64,000 bases of DNA from Pseudomonas thivervalensis. GTDB taxonomy: Bacteria; Pseudomonadota; Gammaproteobacteria; Pseudomonadales; Pseudomonadaceae. Position 1 is the first letter of the stretch, and each line of letters opens with the position of its first letter. The stretch lies in the NCBI RefSeq assembly GCF_001269655.1, contig NZ_LHVE01000001.1:310001-374000 (forward strand). Direction: 5' to 3'. Both the position numbers and the translations under genes were made by a program. The notes below the pieces were generated by a model that ran no database searches, had not been told where the DNA came from, and worked only from the letters and a program-made list of their open reading frames with translations. Shown piece after piece: positions 18,529-31,640 of the stretch.

Positions 18529-19148
18529 AACCGGGGGAGTGGTTCGACGCGCTGCGCAAGATCGACATCAGTGACCTGGACACCAACAACATCGGCTCCT
18601 GGCCTGCGCCGATCAAATGGCTGGCCGGGATCCTGCTGGTGGCCCTGGTGCTGGGGCTGGGCTATAACTTTGCCTTGAGTGACTTGGAAAACCAGTTGCA
18701 GCAGGTGCGCGAGGAAGAAAACACCCTCAAGGCGCAATTCGCGGGCAAGGCCCACATGGCCGCGAACCTGGAACGCTACACCGAGCAGATGAAGCAGATG
18801 GAAACGTCTTTTGGTGTGCTGTTGCGGCAACTGCCCAGCGACACCGAGGTGCCGGGCCTGCTGGAAGACATCACTCGCACCGGATTGGGCAGCGGCCTGG
18901 AGTTCGAGGAAATCAAGCTGCTGCCGGAAGTCACCCAGCCGTTCTATATCGAGCTGCCGATCCAGATCACCGTGACCGGCGGCTACCACGACCTGGCGAC
19001 GTTCGTCAGTGGAGTGGCCGGGCTGCCCCGGATCGTCACGCTGCACGATTTCGAAATCGCCCCGATGGAGCCCGAGGCAGGCACGAAACTGCGCATGAGC
19101 ATCCAGGCCAAGACCTATCGCTACAACGAGCAGGAGGCACAACCATGA
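18525..19148 (+). CDS. pilO: Type IV pilus assembly protein PilO
   Basis: Periplasmic partner of PilN in the pilus alignment complex. The 207-residue protein has a cytoplasmic stub, a membrane segment near residues 32-50 (WLAGILLVALVLGLGYNF), a coiled coil (ENQLQQVREEENTLKAQ) and a ferredoxin-like periplasmic domain (LPIQITVTGGYHDLATFVSG). ATGA overlaps join it to pilN and pilP, so equal synthesis of the complex is likely. Confidence 0.96.
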   Translation: MKPGEWFDALRKIDISDLDTNNIGSWPAPIKWLAGILLVALVLGLGYNFALSDLENQLQQVREEENTLKAQFAGKAHMAANLERYTEQMKQMETSFGVLLRQLPSDTEVPGLLEDITRTGLGSGLEFEEIKLLPEVTQPFYIELPIQITVTGGYHDLATFVSGVAGLPRIVTLHDFEIAPMEPEAGTKLRMSIQAKTYRYNEQEAQP

Positions 19149-19675
19149 GGTCGTTGGTGTGTCGCCTCTGTCTGCTGGCAGGCCTGGTGGTGCTGGCGGG
19201 CTGCAACAATGACAGTGGGTTCAGCGACCTGGACGCCTACATGAACGAAGTGCGCCTGCGCCCGCCCGGCAAGATCGAGCCGACGCCGACGTTCAGGCCC
19301 CAGGAGACCTTTACCTACAGCGCCGCCAACCTGCGCAGCCCGTTTTCCCGGCAGGTCCGTGTGGACCAGGCCGACCGGCAGCGCGGCTCGCGCAACGTCC
19401 GGCCCGACCCCAACCGGGTCAAGCAGTACCTGGAAGGCTTCAACATCGAGCAGTTTGAAATGGTCGGTACGATCTCCAACGCCGCTGGCTCCTTCGCGCT
19501 CCTGCGGGGCGCAGGCGGGGTGCACCGGCTCAAGGTCGGTGACTATCTGGGGCGCAACGACGGACGAATCGTCGCCATCAGCGCCACCCAGGTCGATGTG
19601 GTCGAAATCGTTCCCGATGGCGAGGGTGCCTGGCTGGAGCGACCACGGACCATTCCTTTGAAAGAGCATTCATAG
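19145..19675 (+). CDS. pilP: Type IV pilus lipoprotein PilP
   Basis: Inner-membrane lipoprotein connecting PilN/PilO to the secretin PilQ. The lipobox LAGC (Cys at residue 20) is followed by a disordered linker and a beta domain near residues 95-170 (MVGTISNAAGSFALLRGAGGVHRLKVGDYLG). It has 176 residues, the family length. It is 13 bases upstream of pilQ. Confidence 0.95.
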   Translation: MRSLVCRLCLLAGLVVLAGCNNDSGFSDLDAYMNEVRLRPPGKIEPTPTFRPQETFTYSAANLRSPFSRQVRVDQADRQRGSRNVRPDPNRVKQYLEGFNIEQFEMVGTISNAAGSFALLRGAGGVHRLKVGDYLGRNDGRIVAISATQVDVVEIVPDGEGAWLERPRTIPLKEHS

Positions 19676-19688
19676 TGGAACTCGAACA

Positions 19689-21776
19689 ATGAACAGGTTT
19701 TTTTCTGCCCTCGGTATTTCGCTATGGATAGCGTTGTTGTCGCCGGTGGTTCTTGGGGCCAGCCTGAAGACGCTGGATGTGGCGGCGTTGCCGGGGGACC
19801 GTGTCGAGTTGAAGCTCTCTTTCGACGGGCCGCCGCCGACACCGCGGGGCTATACCACCGAACAACCGGCGCGGATTGCGCTGGACCTGCCGGGTGTGAC
19901 CAATCAACTGGCCAGCAGGCGTCGCGACCTGGGTGGGGGCAACGCGCGCAGCGCCACCGTGGTCGAGGCGGGGGATCGCACCCGGTTGATCATCGGCCTC
20001 ACCCAATTGGCGCCGTATGACACCCGGATCGAAGGCAATAACCTGTTCGTGGTGGTCGGCAAGGGCACCGCCCCGAAGAGCACTGCCCGCGACAGCACCG
20101 CGCAGGCTCCGCGCCCGGCGGTTGCCAGTGCGGCACCTGCCAGGAGCAGTGCGCCGGTGGGCAAGGCAATCCGTGGCGTGGATTTCCAGCGCGGGACCCA
20201 GGGCGAAGGCAATGTGGTGATCGATTTGTCCGATCCTTCCATCGCCCCGGACATCCAGGAGCGCGAAGGCAAGATCATCCTCAATTTCGCCAGGACCCAA
20301 TTGCCCGAGCCGCTGCGGGTGCGCCTGGACGTCAAGGACTTCGCCACCCCGGTGCAGTTCGTCAATGCCAGCGCCGGCAGCGACCGGGCGACGATCAGCA
20401 TCGAGCCCAGCGGCACTTTCGACTACTCGACCTACCAGACCGACAACAAGCTCACCGTCAGCGTCCGGCCCATGACCGTCGACGACCTGCAAAAACGCAA
20501 TGCCGACCGCGCCGCCTACAGTGGCGAAAAGCTTTCGCTCAACTTCCAGGACATCGAGGTGCGTTCGGTCCTGCAACTGATTGCCGACTTCACCAACCTG
20601 AACCTGGTGGCCAGCGACACGGTGCAGGGCGGCATCACCCTGCGATTGCAGAATGTGCCTTGGGACCAGGCGCTGGACCTGGTGCTCAAGACCAAGGGGC
20701 TGGACAAGCGCAAGGTCGGTAACGTGCTGCTGGTGGCCCCGGCCGATGAAATCGCGGCGCGCGAGCGCCAGGAACTGGAGTCGCAGAAGCAGATTGCCGA
20801 CCTGGCGCCGCTGCGGCGTGAGCTGTTGCAGGTCAACTATGCGAAGGCGGCGGACATCGCCAAGTTGTTCCAGTCGGTGACCAGTGCCGAGGCGAAAGCC
20901 GACGAACGCGGCACGATCACGGTCGATGAGCGAACCAACAACATCATTGCCTACCAGACCCAGGACCGGCTCGACGAACTGCGGCGGATCGTGGCACAGC
21001 TGGATATTCCGGTGCGCCAGGTGATGATCGAGGCGCGGATTGTCGAGGCCAACGTCGACTATGACAAAAGCCTGGGTGTGCGCTGGGGCGGGTCGATCCA
21101 GAACAAAGGCAACTGGAATTCCTCAGGGGTGACCACCGGCACCTCCACCACCATCGGCACGCCGGGCAGCACCGGCACCAACCAGCCGTTCGTCGACCTG
21201 GGCGCCTCGGGCAATACCTCGGGGATCGGCATTGCGTTCATCACCGACAACGTATTGCTGGACCTCGAGCTGACGGCCATGGAGAAAACCGGCAACGGCG
21301 AAATCGTTTCCCAGCCCAAGGTCGTGACGTCCGACAAGGAGACGGCAAAGATCCTCAAGGGCACGGAGATCCCTTATCAGGAAGCCAGCTCCAGCGGTGC
21401 CACCTCGGTGTCGTTCAAGGAAGCCTCGCTGTCGCTGGAGGTGACGCCGCAAATCACTCCGGACAACCGCATCATCATGGAGGTCAAGGTCACCAAGGAT
21501 GAGCCGGACTACCTGAACAAGGTGCAAGATGTGCCGCCGATCAAGAAAAACGAGGTCAACGCCAAGGTGCTGGTCAATGATGGCGAGACCATTGTGATTG
21601 GTGGGGTTTTCTCAAATACTCAGAGCAAGGTCGTAGATAAGGTGCCATTTCTTGGCGATGTGCCGTATCTTGGCCGCCTTTTCCGGCGTGATGTGGTTTC
21701 GGAGAAAAAATCCGAGCTGCTGGTGTTCCTCACTCCGCGTATCATGAATAACCAGGCGATTGCTGTGAGTCGTTGA
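19689..21776 (+). CDS. pilQ: Type IV pilus secretin PilQ
   Basis: Outer-membrane secretin through which type IV pili extend. The 695-residue protein has a signal peptide, two AMIN domains that bind peptidoglycan ([33 protein letters not shown]), N0/N1 modules ([22 protein letters not shown]) and the secretin core ending [16 protein letters not shown]. It is distinct from the T2SS secretin at 35112-37034. A Gly/Thr-rich loop near residues 470-500 is low in complexity. Confidence 0.96.
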   Translation: MNRFFSALGISLWIALLSPVVLGASLKTLDVAALPGDRVELKLSFDGPPPTPRGYTTEQPARIALDLPGVTNQLASRRRDLGGGNARSATVVEAGDRTRLIIGLTQLAPYDTRIEGNNLFVVVGKGTAPKSTARDSTAQAPRPAVASAAPARSSAPVGKAIRGVDFQRGTQGEGNVVIDLSDPSIAPDIQEREGKIILNFARTQLPEPLRVRLDVKDFATPVQFVNASAGSDRATISIEPSGTFDYSTYQTDNKLTVSVRPMTVDDLQKRNADRAAYSGEKLSLNFQDIEVRSVLQLIADFTNLNLVASDTVQGGITLRLQNVPWDQALDLVLKTKGLDKRKVGNVLLVAPADEIAARERQELESQKQIADLAPLRRELLQVNYAKAADIAKLFQSVTSAEAKADERGTITVDERTNNIIAYQTQDRLDELRRIVAQLDIPVRQVMIEARIVEANVDYDKSLGVRWGGSIQNKGNWNSSGVTTGTSTTIGTPGSTGTNQPFVDLGASGNTSGIGIAFITDNVLLDLELTAMEKTGNGEIVSQPKVVTSDKETAKILKGTEIPYQEASSSGATSVSFKEASLSLEVTPQITPDNRIIMEVKVTKDEPDYLNKVQDVPPIKKNEVNAKVLVNDGETIVIGGVFSNTQSKVVDKVPFLGDVPYLGRLFRRDVVSEKKSELLVFLTPRIMNNQAIAVSR

Positions 21777-21780
21777 TTCT

Positions 21781-22299
21781 GTGCGAAATTTGATTCTTGT
21801 TGGGCCGATGGGCGCTGGAAAAAGCACCATCGGCCGTTTGCTGGCCAAAGAGCTGCGCCTGCCGTTCAAAGATTCCGACAAGGAAATTGAATTGCGCACG
21901 GGTGCCAATATCCCATGGATCTTCGATAAGGAAGGCGAGCCGGGCTTTCGTGACCGTGAGCAGGCGATGATCGCCGAGCTGTGCGCGTTCGAGGGCGTGG
22001 TGCTGGCTACCGGTGGCGGTGCGGTGATGCGCGAAGCCAATCGTCGGGCGCTGCACGCCGGCGGACGAGTGGTCTATCTGCACGCCTCTGTCGAGCAGCA
22101 GGTCGGCCGCACTGCCCGGGATCGCAACCGGCCGCTGTTGCGCACCGCCGACCCGGCCAAGACCCTGCGGGACCTGCTGGCGCTGCGTGACCCGCTGTAT
22201 CGGGAGATCGCCGACCTGGTGGTGGAAACCGACGAGCGGCCGCCGCGGATGGTGGTGCTGGACATTCTCGATCGCCTGCAGCAATTGCCACCCCGTTAA
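21781..22299 (+). CDS. aroK: Shikimate kinase
   Basis: Phosphorylates shikimate to shikimate 3-phosphate in aromatic amino acid synthesis. The 172-residue protein has Walker [13 protein letters not shown] near residues 7-18, the shikimate-binding DSDKEIE, and GGGAVMR. A GTG start is used ([15 protein letters not shown]). It lies 4 bases after pilQ, and aroB follows; the pilQ-aroK-aroB order is conserved in gammaproteobacteria. Confidence 0.96.
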   Translation: MRNLILVGPMGAGKSTIGRLLAKELRLPFKDSDKEIELRTGANIPWIFDKEGEPGFRDREQAMIAELCAFEGVVLATGGGAVMREANRRALHAGGRVVYLHASVEQQVGRTARDRNRPLLRTADPAKTLRDLLALRDPLYREIADLVVETDERPPRMVVLDILDRLQQLPPR

Positions 22300-22447
22300 T
22301 GCGCCTGGCGAAATGCGCTATCCTCGACGTCCCGTTTTGCTCCGCCTGGGGCGTGGCGGATGGCTATCACCTGGCGCCAGAACGAGCACCGTGGACTTTC
22401 GTTAATTGCAGGCGGGATGCCTGATTCCATCTTCATTGTGGGGACAC

Positions 22448-23548
22448 ATGCAGACACTTAAGGTCGACCTGGGCGAGCGCAGCTACCCGATTCATATTGG
22501 CGAAGGCTTGCTGGACCAGCCTGAGCTGCTGGCGCCGCATATCGCCGGGCGGCAAGTGGCGATCATCTCCAATGAAACCGTCGCGCCTTTGTATTTGGAA
22601 CGTCTGACCCGCAGCCTGTCGGCCTTCTCGGTCATTTCCGTGGTATTGCCCGACGGCGAAGCCTTCAAGAACTGGGAAACCCTGCAGCTTATTTTCGACG
22701 GCCTGCTGACCGCACGGCACGATCGCCGCACCACGGTGGTTGCCCTGGGTGGTGGCGTGATCGGTGACATGGCCGGTTTTGCAGCGGCTTGCTACCAGCG
22801 TGGCGTCGACTTCATCCAGATCCCCACCACGCTGCTGTCGCAGGTCGACTCGTCGGTGGGCGGCAAGACCGGGATCAACCATCCATTGGGCAAGAACATG
22901 GTCGGTGCGTTCTATCAGCCTAACGTGGTGCTGATCGACACCGCCACCCTCAACACCTTGCCGGCCCGCGAACTGTCTGCGGGGCTGGCGGAAGTCATCA
23001 AGTACGGGCTGATCTGCGACGAACCGTTCCTGGGTTGGCTCGAAGAGAACGTCGACCGCCTGCGTGCGCTGGACCAGACGGCGCTGACCTACGCCATCGA
23101 GCGCTCCTGCGCCGCCAAGGCGGCCGTGGTCGGTGCCGATGAGCGTGAGTCCGGGGTGCGGGCCACACTCAACCTGGGCCATACCTTCGGCCATGCCATC
23201 GAAACCCACATGGGCTATGGTGTCTGGCTGCACGGTGAAGCGGTTGCGGCCGGTACGGTCATGGCCTTGGAGATGTCCGCGCGCCTGGGCTGGATCAGCG
23301 AACAGGAGCGTGATCGCGGTATTCGCCTGTTCCAGCGCGCCGGGCTGCCGGTGGTGCCGCCCGAGGAAATGAGCGAGGCGGACTTTCTTGAACACATGGC
23401 AATCGACAAAAAAGTGATCGACGGTCGTCTACGCCTGGTGCTGCTGCGCCACATGGGCGAAGCAGTGGTGACCGACGATTATCCGAAAGAAGTTCTACAG
23501 GCCACGCTGGGAGCGGACTACCGCGCCCTGGCTCAGCTTAAAGGTTAA
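22448..23548 (+). CDS. aroB: 3-dehydroquinate synthase
   Basis: Second step of the shikimate pathway: converts DAHP to 3-dehydroquinate using NAD and a divalent metal. It has 366 residues from the ATG at 22448. NAD-binding [19 protein letters not shown] and metal ligands in [11 protein letters not shown] and [10 protein letters not shown] are present. An in-frame codon at 22406 is rejected because [18 protein letters not shown] is the family N terminus. It is 10 bases upstream of the DamX-like gene. Confidence 0.96.
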   Translation: MQTLKVDLGERSYPIHIGEGLLDQPELLAPHIAGRQVAIISNETVAPLYLERLTRSLSAFSVISVVLPDGEAFKNWETLQLIFDGLLTARHDRRTTVVALGGGVIGDMAGFAAACYQRGVDFIQIPTTLLSQVDSSVGGKTGINHPLGKNMVGAFYQPNVVLIDTATLNTLPARELSAGLAEVIKYGLICDEPFLGWLEENVDRLRALDQTALTYAIERSCAAKAAVVGADERESGVRATLNLGHTFGHAIETHMGYGVWLHGEAVAAGTVMALEMSARLGWISEQERDRGIRLFQRAGLPVVPPEEMSEADFLEHMAIDKKVIDGRLRLVLLRHMGEAVVTDDYPKEVLQATLGADYRALAQLKG

Positions 23549-23558
23549 TAAGATTCCG

Positions 23559-25145
23559 ATGACTAGTTTGCATGCCGACGAGGCTTTCCTCGGCCATTTC
23601 CAATTGAGTCATGACCCTTTTGCGCCAAGGGTCCCGGGCTTCAAATTCTTTCCTGCCCAGCGCAAGCCGGTGCTGGGCCAGCTGCATCACCTGGCGCGCT
23701 ACAGCCAGTTGCTCCTGGTGGTCACCGGTCCACAGGGCAGCGGCAAGACCTTGCTGCGCCAGGCGCTGGTGGCCAGCACCAACAAGCAGTCCGTGCAAAG
23801 CGTGGTGGTGTCAGCCCGTGGCGCCGGTGATGCCGCCGGTGTATTGCGGCAGGCGGCCCAGGCGCTGAACGTCGCCCAGGCTGAAGTCGGTGCAATTCTC
23901 GATCAGATCGTGCAACTGGCGCTGACCGGGCAGGAGGTCTACCTGCTGGTGGACGACGCCGAGCAACTCGACGAATCGGCCCTCGAAGCCCTGCTGGCCC
24001 TGGCAGCCGGTGCACCGGAGGGGCGCCCCCACGTGTTCCTGTTCGGCGAATCGTCGCTGATCGCCAAACTGGACCAGTTGAGCCTCGAAGAAGAGCGCTT
24101 CCACGTTATCGAGCTGGCGCCCTACACCGAGGAAGAGACACGTGAATACCTGGCCCAGCGTCTTGAGGGCGCGGGCCGGGGTATCGAACTTTTCACCGCG
24201 GATCAGATCTCTGAGATTCACGAAAGCTCTGACGGCTGGCCAGGCAACATCAACCAGGTGGCCCGAGATGCTCTGATTGAAATCATGATCGCCAGCCGCT
24301 CAGCGGTGAAGCGTCCAAGTATGGGGTTCAACATGCCGAAAAAACACGTATTGGCGATTTCCGCCGTGGTCGTGGTCGCGGTGGCTGCCGCCTGGCTGAT
24401 GCCGGGCCGCAACAAGGCACCAACCACCGGCGCACCTGCCAACGAACAGGCACAGCTGCCTCTCGGTCAGGGCACGCCGCAACCTAATGGTGGCGCCCCA
24501 GCGGTGGAATTTGCCGGCAATACCCAGCCGATGCCGCTGCCGTTGGTCGGGCAGTCGCAGCCGGTCATGCGCGGACCTCTGGCCGAAGCCGCAGGTGGGA
24601 TCACCGAGGGCGACGACGGTGCGCCGCCACCGATGGACGACACCAGCGACACGCCGCCGACCGTGACCACCACCGCCCCGCCTGCGGGCGTGCCGGCGGG
24701 TCCGACGCCAACGCCTGCTCCGGCCCCGGCTGCCAAGCCGACTCCGGCGCCTACCCAGGTGGCCACTGCCAAGCCAGCTCCAGCGCCTGCGGCCAAGCCA
24801 ACGGCGCCAGCACCTGCACCAGCGGCCAAGCCTGCTGCAGCCCCGGCCAAGGCCGCCGGCGGTAGCTGGTACGCCGGCCAGGCACCGGGCAACTACGTGG
24901 TGCAGATCCTTGGCACCAGTTCCGAAACCGCGGCGCAGAACTTCGTCAAGGAACAGGGCGGCGAGTACCGTTATTTCAAGAAAGTGCTCAACGGCAAGCC
25001 GCTGTATGTCATTACCTACGGCAGTTTTGCCAACCGTGATGCAGCCGTTTCTGCCATCAAGGCCTTGCCAGCGAAGGTTCAGGCTGGTAAACCTTGGCCT
25101 CGCACTGTCGCCAGCGTCCAACAGGAACTGGCAGCAACTCGCTGA
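23559..25145 (+). CDS. DamX-like protein: AAA ATPase, membrane segment and SPOR domain
   Basis: A 528-residue protein. An N-terminal ExeA/AAA_22-type ATPase domain has Walker A GPQGSGKT near residue 54 and Walker B VYLLVDDAEQL near residue 130. A single membrane segment lies near residues 262-282 (LAISAVVVVAVAAAWLM). A long Pro/Ala/Lys linker with PAPAAKPT-type repeats (about 375-430) leads to a C-terminal SPOR domain (YVVQILGTSSETAAQNFV). SPOR suggests septal localisation. The aroKB-damX order matches E. coli, but an intact ATPase domain is a Pseudomonas-type feature. Function inferred from the family only. Confidence 0.85.
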   Translation: MTSLHADEAFLGHFQLSHDPFAPRVPGFKFFPAQRKPVLGQLHHLARYSQLLLVVTGPQGSGKTLLRQALVASTNKQSVQSVVVSARGAGDAAGVLRQAAQALNVAQAEVGAILDQIVQLALTGQEVYLLVDDAEQLDESALEALLALAAGAPEGRPHVFLFGESSLIAKLDQLSLEEERFHVIELAPYTEEETREYLAQRLEGAGRGIELFTADQISEIHESSDGWPGNINQVARDALIEIMIASRSAVKRPSMGFNMPKKHVLAISAVVVVAVAAAWLMPGRNKAPTTGAPANEQAQLPLGQGTPQPNGGAPAVEFAGNTQPMPLPLVGQSQPVMRGPLAEAAGGITEGDDGAPPPMDDTSDTPPTVTTTAPPAGVPAGPTPTPAPAPAAKPTPAPTQVATAKPAPAPAAKPTAPAPAPAAKPAAAPAKAAGGSWYAGQAPGNYVVQILGTSSETAAQNFVKEQGGEYRYFKKVLNGKPLYVITYGSFANRDAAVSAIKALPAKVQAGKPWPRTVASVQQELAATR

Positions 25146-25151
25146 AGATTC

Positions 25152-25172
25152 GGCGGCCTTACCCAGGCCGCC
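25152..25172 (+). terminator. Hairpin after the DamX-like gene
   Basis: GGCGGCC/GGCCGCC stem of 7 bases around TTACCCA, 6 bases after the stop codon. The tail is TCTCCC rather than a T run, so termination would be inefficient or Rho-assisted. The rest of 25173-25358 shows no gene; a TTGACT at 25286-25291 is a second possible -35. Confidence 0.5.
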
Positions 25173-25358
25173 TCTCCCGGCAACCTCAAAAATTTCCGCA
25201 AGGGCGAGCGACCTTTCAGGCCGCGCGCCTTGTGGTGTCTGCGTCACAGTAGTGTTTGAGTCGTAGCGGTCGAACCCAAAAAAGTTTTGACTAGCACAGC
25301 ATATAGCTTTAAACCTTTCACAAATGCGACATGGATTTGCGACAGTTCGTCGTCAAAT

Positions 25359-25387
25359 TTGTGAGCCCCTGTGTCGGTGTGTACAAT
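25359..25387 (+). promoter_or_regulatory. Sigma70 promoter for gltBD
   Basis: TTGTGA (25359-25364), exactly 17 bases, then TACAAT (25382-25387). The predicted start near 25394 leaves a leader of about 100 bases that contains a GCCTC-GATAA-GAGGC hairpin (25462-25476) about 20 bases before the gltB start. Whether the leader regulates is unknown. Confidence 0.55.
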
Positions 25388-25496
25388 GACCTCCCTTTTG
25401 CCCCCGCAAAGCTGGCGTACGTTCGGCGCGGCACGCAACTGGTTGAATTGAAAAGAAATTTGCCTCGATAAGAGGCAGCCTGGTGAGAAAGTGTCT

Positions 25497-28400
25497 ATGA
25501 AAGCAGGTCTGTACCAACCAGATGAATTCAAGGATAACTGCGGTTTCGGCCTGATAGCCCATATGCAGGGCGAGCCCAGCCATACCCTTTTGCAAACGGC
25601 CATTGAGGCCCTGACCTGCATGACCCACCGCGGTGGGATCAACGCCGACGGCAAGACCGGCGACGGTTGTGGCTTGCTGATTCAAAAACCCGACGAGTTC
25701 CTGCGTGCCGTCGCCCAGGAAACGTTTGGCGTGACCCTGCCCAAGCAATACGCCGTGGGCATGGTGTTCTTCAACCAGGACCCGGTGAAGGCTGAAGCGG
25801 CTCGCGAGAACATGAATCGCGAGATCCTGGCCGCCGGCCTGCAACTGGTCGGCTGGCGCAAAGTGCCGATCGACACCAGTGTTCTCGGCCGTCTGGCGCT
25901 CGAGCGCCTGCCGCAGATCGAGCAGGTGTTCATCGCAGGCGAAGGCCTGAGCGACCAGGACATGTCGATCAAGCTGTTCAGCTCCCGTCGTCGCTCGTCC
26001 GTGGCCAACGCCGCCGACACCGACCACTACATCTGCAGCTTTTCCCACAAGACCATCATTTATAAAGGCCTGATGATGCCGGCGGACCTCACCGCCTTCT
26101 ATCCGGACCTGAGCGACGAGCGCCTGAAAACCGCGATCTGCGTGTTCCACCAGCGCTTCTCCACCAACACCCTGCCGAAATGGCCGCTGGCCCAGCCATT
26201 CCGCTTCCTCGCTCACAACGGCGAGATCAACACCATCACCGGCAACCGCAACTGGGCTGTGGCCCGTCGCACCAAGTTCGCCAATGACCTGATGCCGGAC
26301 CTCGAAGAGCTCGGCCCGCTGGTCAACCGCGTGGGTTCGGACTCCTCGAGCATGGACAACATGCTCGAGCTGATGGTGACCGGTGGCATCGACCTGTTCC
26401 GTGGTGTGCGCATGCTCGTTCCGCCTGCCTGGCAGAACGTCGAGACCATGGACCCGGACCTGCGCGCCTTCTACGAATACAACTCCATGCACATGGAGCC
26501 GTGGGACGGCCCGGCCGGTATCGTCATGACCGACGGTCGCTACGCCGTCTGCCTGCTGGACCGTAACGGCCTGCGTCCGGCGCGCTGGGTTACCACCACC
26601 AACGGGTTCATCACCCTGGCGTCGGAAATCGGCGTCTGGAACTACCAGCCCGAAGACGTCATCGCCAAGGGCCGCGTAGGTCCGGGCCAGATCTTTGCCG
26701 TGGACACCGAGACCGGCCAGATCCTCGACACCGACGCCATCGACAACCGCCTCAAGTCCCGTCATCCATACAAGCAATGGCTGCGCAAGAATGCCCTGCG
26801 CATCCAGGCGACCATGGAAGACAACGATCATGGCTCGGCTTTCTACGACGTCGACCAGCTCAAGCAATACATGAAGATGTACCAGGTGACGTTCGAAGAG
26901 CGTGACCAGGTGCTGCGTCCGTTGGGCGAGCAGGGCTACGAAGCGGTCGGCTCCATGGGTGACGACACGCCGATGGCCGTGCTGTCCCAGCGCGTGCGTA
27001 CGCCGTACGATTATTTCCGCCAGCAGTTCGCCCAGGTGACCAACCCGCCGATCGACCCGCTGCGCGAAGCGATCGTGATGTCCCTGGAAATCTGCCTCGG
27101 TGCCGAGCGCAACATTTTCCAGGAGTCGCCGGAGCACGCCTCACGGGTGATCCTCAGCTCGCCAGTGATTTCCCCGGCCAAGTGGCGCTCGCTGACCAAC
27201 CTCGACCGTCCGGGTTTCGCGCGCCAGGTCATCGACCTGAACTACGACGAAAGCGTCGGCCTGGAAGCGGCGATCCGCAACGTCGCCGACCAGGCTGAAG
27301 AAGCCGCACGCGCCGGGCGTACCCAGATCGTTCTCAGCGACCGCCACATCGCCCCGGGCAAGCTGCCGATCCACGCCTCGCTGGCCACCGGTGCGGTGCA
27401 CCATCGCCTGACCGAAAAAGGCCTGCGCTGCGATTCCAACATCCTGGTGGAAACCGCCACCGCCCGCGATCCGCATCACTTCGCGGTGCTGATCGGTTTC
27501 GGTGCCTCGGCGGTGTATCCGTTCCTGGCCTACGAAGTGCTGGGCGACCTGATCCGCACCGGTGAAGTGCTGGGCGACCTCTACGAGGTGTTCAAGAACT
27601 ACCGCAAGGGCATCACCAAGGGCCTGCTCAAGATCCTGTCGAAGATGGGCATCTCGACCATCGCCTCGTACCGTGGCGCGCAACTGTTCGAAGCCATCGG
27701 CCTGTCCGAAGAGGTCTGCGAGCTGAGCTTCCGTGGCGTGCCGAGTCGCATCAAGGGTGCGCGTTTCGTCGACATCGAAGCCGAACAGAAAGCCCTGGCT
27801 GCCGAAGCCTGGAGCCCGCGCAAGCCGATCCAGCAGGGCGGTTTGCTGAAGTTCGTCCACGGTGGCGAATACCACGCCTACAACCCGGACGTGGTCAACA
27901 CCTTGCAAGCCGCCGTGCAGCAGGGCGACTACAGCAAGTTCAAGGAATACACCTCGCTGGTGGACAACCGTCCGGTGTCGATGATTCGCGACCTGCTCAA
28001 GGTCAAGACCCTCGAGACGCCGCTGGACATCAGTGAAGTTGAGCCATTGGAATCGGTGCTCAAGCGCTTCGATTCGGCCGGCATTTCCCTGGGTGCCTTG
28101 TCCCCGGAAGCCCACGAAGCCCTGGCCGAAGCCATGAACCGCCTCGGTGCGCGTTCCAACTCCGGCGAAGGCGGCGAAGACCCGGCGCGCTACGGCACCA
28201 TCAAGAGTTCGAAAATCAAGCAGGTGGCCACCGGCCGCTTCGGTGTGACGCCGGAGTACCTGGTCAACGCTGAAGTGCTGCAAATCAAGGTCGCCCAGGG
28301 TGCCAAGCCCGGCGAAGGCGGCCAGCTGCCCGGCGGCAAGGTCAACGGCCTGATTGCCAAGCTGCGTTATGCGGTCCCTGGCGTGACCTTGATCTCGCCA

Positions 28401-29945
28401 CCGCCGCACCACGACATCTACTCGATCGAAGACTTGTCGCAACTGATCTTCGACCTCAAGCAGGTGAACCCCAAGGCGCTGGTCTCGGTGAAACTGGTGG
28501 CGGAAGCCGGCGTCGGCACCATTGCCGCAGGCGTGGCCAAGGCCTATGCCGACCTGATCACCATCTCCGGCTACGACGGCGGCACCGGTGCCTCGCCGCT
28601 GACCTCGATCAAGTACGCCGGTGCGCCGTGGGAACTGGGCCTGGCCGAAACCCACCAGACCCTGCGCGGCAACGATTTGCGTGGCAAGGTCCGGGTACAG
28701 ACCGACGGCGGCCTGAAAACCGGCCTGGACGTGATCAAGGCCGCCATCCTCGGCGCCGAGAGCTTCGGCTTCGGCACCGCGCCGATGATCGCCCTGGGCT
28801 GCAAGTACCTGCGCATCTGCCACCTGAACAACTGCGCCACCGGCGTGGCGACCCAGAACGACAAGCTGCGCAAGGACCACTACATCGGCACCGTCGACAT
28901 GGTGGTGAATTTCTTCACCTACGTGGCCGAAGAGACCCGTGAGTGGCTGGCGAAGCTGGGCGTGCGCTCCCTTGAAGAGCTGATCGGCCGTACCGATCTG
29001 CTGGACGTGATCGAAGGCCAGACCGCCAAGCAGCAGCACCTGGACCTGACCCCGTTGCTGGGCAGCGATCTCATCCCGGCGGACAAGCCACAGTTCTGCC
29101 AGGTCGACCGCAACCCGCCGTTCGACAAGGGTGAGCTGGCCGAGAAGATGGTCGACATGGCCGCTGCGGCGATCAACGACCTGAGCGGTGCCGAGTTCGA
29201 ACTGGATATCTGCAACTGCGACCGCTCCATCGGCGCGCGGATCTCCGGCGAAATCGCGCGCAAGCACGGCAACCAGGGCATGGCCAAGGCGCCGGTGACC
29301 TTCCGCTTCAAGGGCACCGCAGGCCAGAGCTTCGGCGTCTGGAACGCCGGTGGCCTGAACATGTACCTGGAAGGCGATGCCAACGACTACGTGGGCAAGG
29401 GCATGACCGGCGGCAAGCTGGTCATCGTTCCGCCCAAGGGCAGCGTCTACAAGACCCAGGACAGTGCAATCATCGGTAACACCTGCCTCTACGGCGCCAC
29501 GGGAGGCAAGCTGTTCGCCGCCGGCACCGCGGGCGAGCGTTTTGCCGTGCGTAACTCCGGCGCCCACACCGTGGTGGAAGGCACCGGCGATCACTGCTGC
29601 GAGTACATGACCGGTGGTTTTGTCTGCGTGCTGGGCAAGACCGGTTATAACTTCGGCTCTGGCATGACCGGTGGTTTCGCCTACGTGCTCGACCAGGACA
29701 ACACCTTCGTTGACCGGGTCAACCACGAACTGGTGGAAATCCAGCGGATCAGCGGCGAGGCAATGGAGGCCTATCGCAGCCACCTGCAAAACGTGCTGAA
29801 CGAGTACGTCGCGGAAACCGACAGCGAGTGGGGTCGTGAACTCGCCGAGAACCTCGATGACTACTTGCGTCGTTTCTGGCTGGTCAAGCCCAAGGCTGCC
29901 AACCTGAAATCGTTGCTTTCCAGCACTCGTGCCAACCCGCAGTGA
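25497..29945 (+). CDS. gltB: Glutamate synthase (NADPH), large subunit
   Basis: Makes two glutamates from glutamine and 2-oxoglutarate; central to ammonia assimilation. It has 1482 residues from the ATG at 25497. A 14-residue propeptide precedes Cys15 ([10 protein letters not shown]), the class II amidotransferase nucleophile. The synthase domain holds the FMN region ([20 protein letters not shown]) and the 3Fe-4S cysteines in [12 protein letters not shown]. The C-terminal GXGXG beta-helix domain has repeated G-rich turns. A GTG two codons earlier is also in frame. gltD follows after 33 bases. Confidence 0.97.
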   Translation: MKAGLYQPDEFKDNCGFGLIAHMQGEPSHTLLQTAIEALTCMTHRGGINADGKTGDGCGLLIQKPDEFLRAVAQETFGVTLPKQYAVGMVFFNQDPVKAEAARENMNREILAAGLQLVGWRKVPIDTSVLGRLALERLPQIEQVFIAGEGLSDQDMSIKLFSSRRRSSVANAADTDHYICSFSHKTIIYKGLMMPADLTAFYPDLSDERLKTAICVFHQRFSTNTLPKWPLAQPFRFLAHNGEINTITGNRNWAVARRTKFANDLMPDLEELGPLVNRVGSDSSSMDNMLELMVTGGIDLFRGVRMLVPPAWQNVETMDPDLRAFYEYNSMHMEPWDGPAGIVMTDGRYAVCLLDRNGLRPARWVTTTNGFITLASEIGVWNYQPEDVIAKGRVGPGQIFAVDTETGQILDTDAIDNRLKSRHPYKQWLRKNALRIQATMEDNDHGSAFYDVDQLKQYMKMYQVTFEERDQVLRPLGEQGYEAVGSMGDDTPMAVLSQRVRTPYDYFRQQFAQVTNPPIDPLREAIVMSLEICLGAERNIFQESPEHASRVILSSPVISPAKWRSLTNLDRPGFARQVIDLNYDESVGLEAAIRNVADQAEEAARAGRTQIVLSDRHIAPGKLPIHASLATGAVHHRLTEKGLRCDSNILVETATARDPHHFAVLIGFGASAVYPFLAYEVLGDLIRTGEVLGDLYEVFKNYRKGITKGLLKILSKMGISTIASYRGAQLFEAIGLSEEVCELSFRGVPSRIKGARFVDIEAEQKALAAEAWSPRKPIQQGGLLKFVHGGEYHAYNPDVVNTLQAAVQQGDYSKFKEYTSLVDNRPVSMIRDLLKVKTLETPLDISEVEPLESVLKRFDSAGISLGALSPEAHEALAEAMNRLGARSNSGEGGEDPARYGTIKSSKIKQVATGRFGVTPEYLVNAEVLQIKVAQGAKPGEGGQLPGGKVNGLIAKLRYAVPGVTLISPPPHHDIYSIEDLSQLIFDLKQVNPKALVSVKLVAEAGVGTIAAGVAKAYADLITISGYDGGTGASPLTSIKYAGAPWELGLAETHQTLRGNDLRGKVRVQTDGGLKTGLDVIKAAILGAESFGFGTAPMIALGCKYLRICHLNNCATGVATQNDKLRKDHYIGTVDMVVNFFTYVAEETREWLAKLGVRSLEELIGRTDLLDVIEGQTAKQQHLDLTPLLGSDLIPADKPQFCQVDRNPPFDKGELAEKMVDMAAAAINDLSGAEFELDICNCDRSIGARISGEIARKHGNQGMAKAPVTFRFKGTAGQSFGVWNAGGLNMYLEGDANDYVGKGMTGGKLVIVPPKGSVYKTQDSAIIGNTCLYGATGGKLFAAGTAGERFAVRNSGAHTVVEGTGDHCCEYMTGGFVCVLGKTGYNFGSGMTGGFAYVLDQDNTFVDRVNHELVEIQRISGEAMEAYRSHLQNVLNEYVAETDSEWGRELAENLDDYLRRFWLVKPKAANLKSLLSSTRANPQ

Positions 29946-31397
<1,452 letters not shown>

Positions 31398-31405
31398 CCG
31401 CCGTC

Positions 31406-31512
31406 GATCGTTCCCCACGCTCTGCGTGGGAATGCCTCTAGGGACGCTCCGCGTTCCAAGGGGACGCAGAGCGTCCCGGGCTGCATTCCCACGCAGAGCG
31501 TGGGGAACGATC
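31406..31512. repeat. 107-base extragenic palindrome after gltD
   Basis: Arms 31406-31435 and 31483-31512 are perfect inverted copies over 30 bases (GATCGTTCCCCACGCTCTGC and onward). An inner pair GGGACGCTCCGCGT/GGACGCAGAGCGTCCC is a variant of the same motif. It is unlike the other REP families in the window and could form a very stable hairpin protecting or ending gltBD mRNA. Confidence 0.92.
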
Positions 31513-31565
31513 AGTTACGACCAGTCAAAAATGATGTGGCACCGCGACAAATTGCCCCGATAGAT

Positions 31566-31593
31566 AAAAGGCACGGCTCTTGCCGTGCCTTTT
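31566..31593 (+). terminator. Intrinsic terminator between gltD and hemE
   Basis: Perfect 12-base stem AAAAGGCACGGC/GCCGTGCCTTTT with a TCTT loop. It isolates hemE from gltBD, so hemE probably has its own promoter in the 47 bases that follow, although none is clear. Confidence 0.85.
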
Positions 31594-31640
31594 GCGTCGC
31601 GCTCTGAGAAAATGCCCGCACTTTTTTTCCGGATGCCGAC

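Noticed and set aside
24690..24870. Repetitive stretch that could be read as a tandem repeat or CRISPR-like array
   Set aside because: It encodes the Pro/Ala/Lys linker of the DamX-like protein, in frame, with irregular units. No spacer structure.
27141..29789. Long open frame of 882 codons on the minus strand
   Set aside because: It is antisense to gltB, which has full family motifs. Long antisense frames are expected in GC-rich coding DNA, and the protein shows no recognisable domain.
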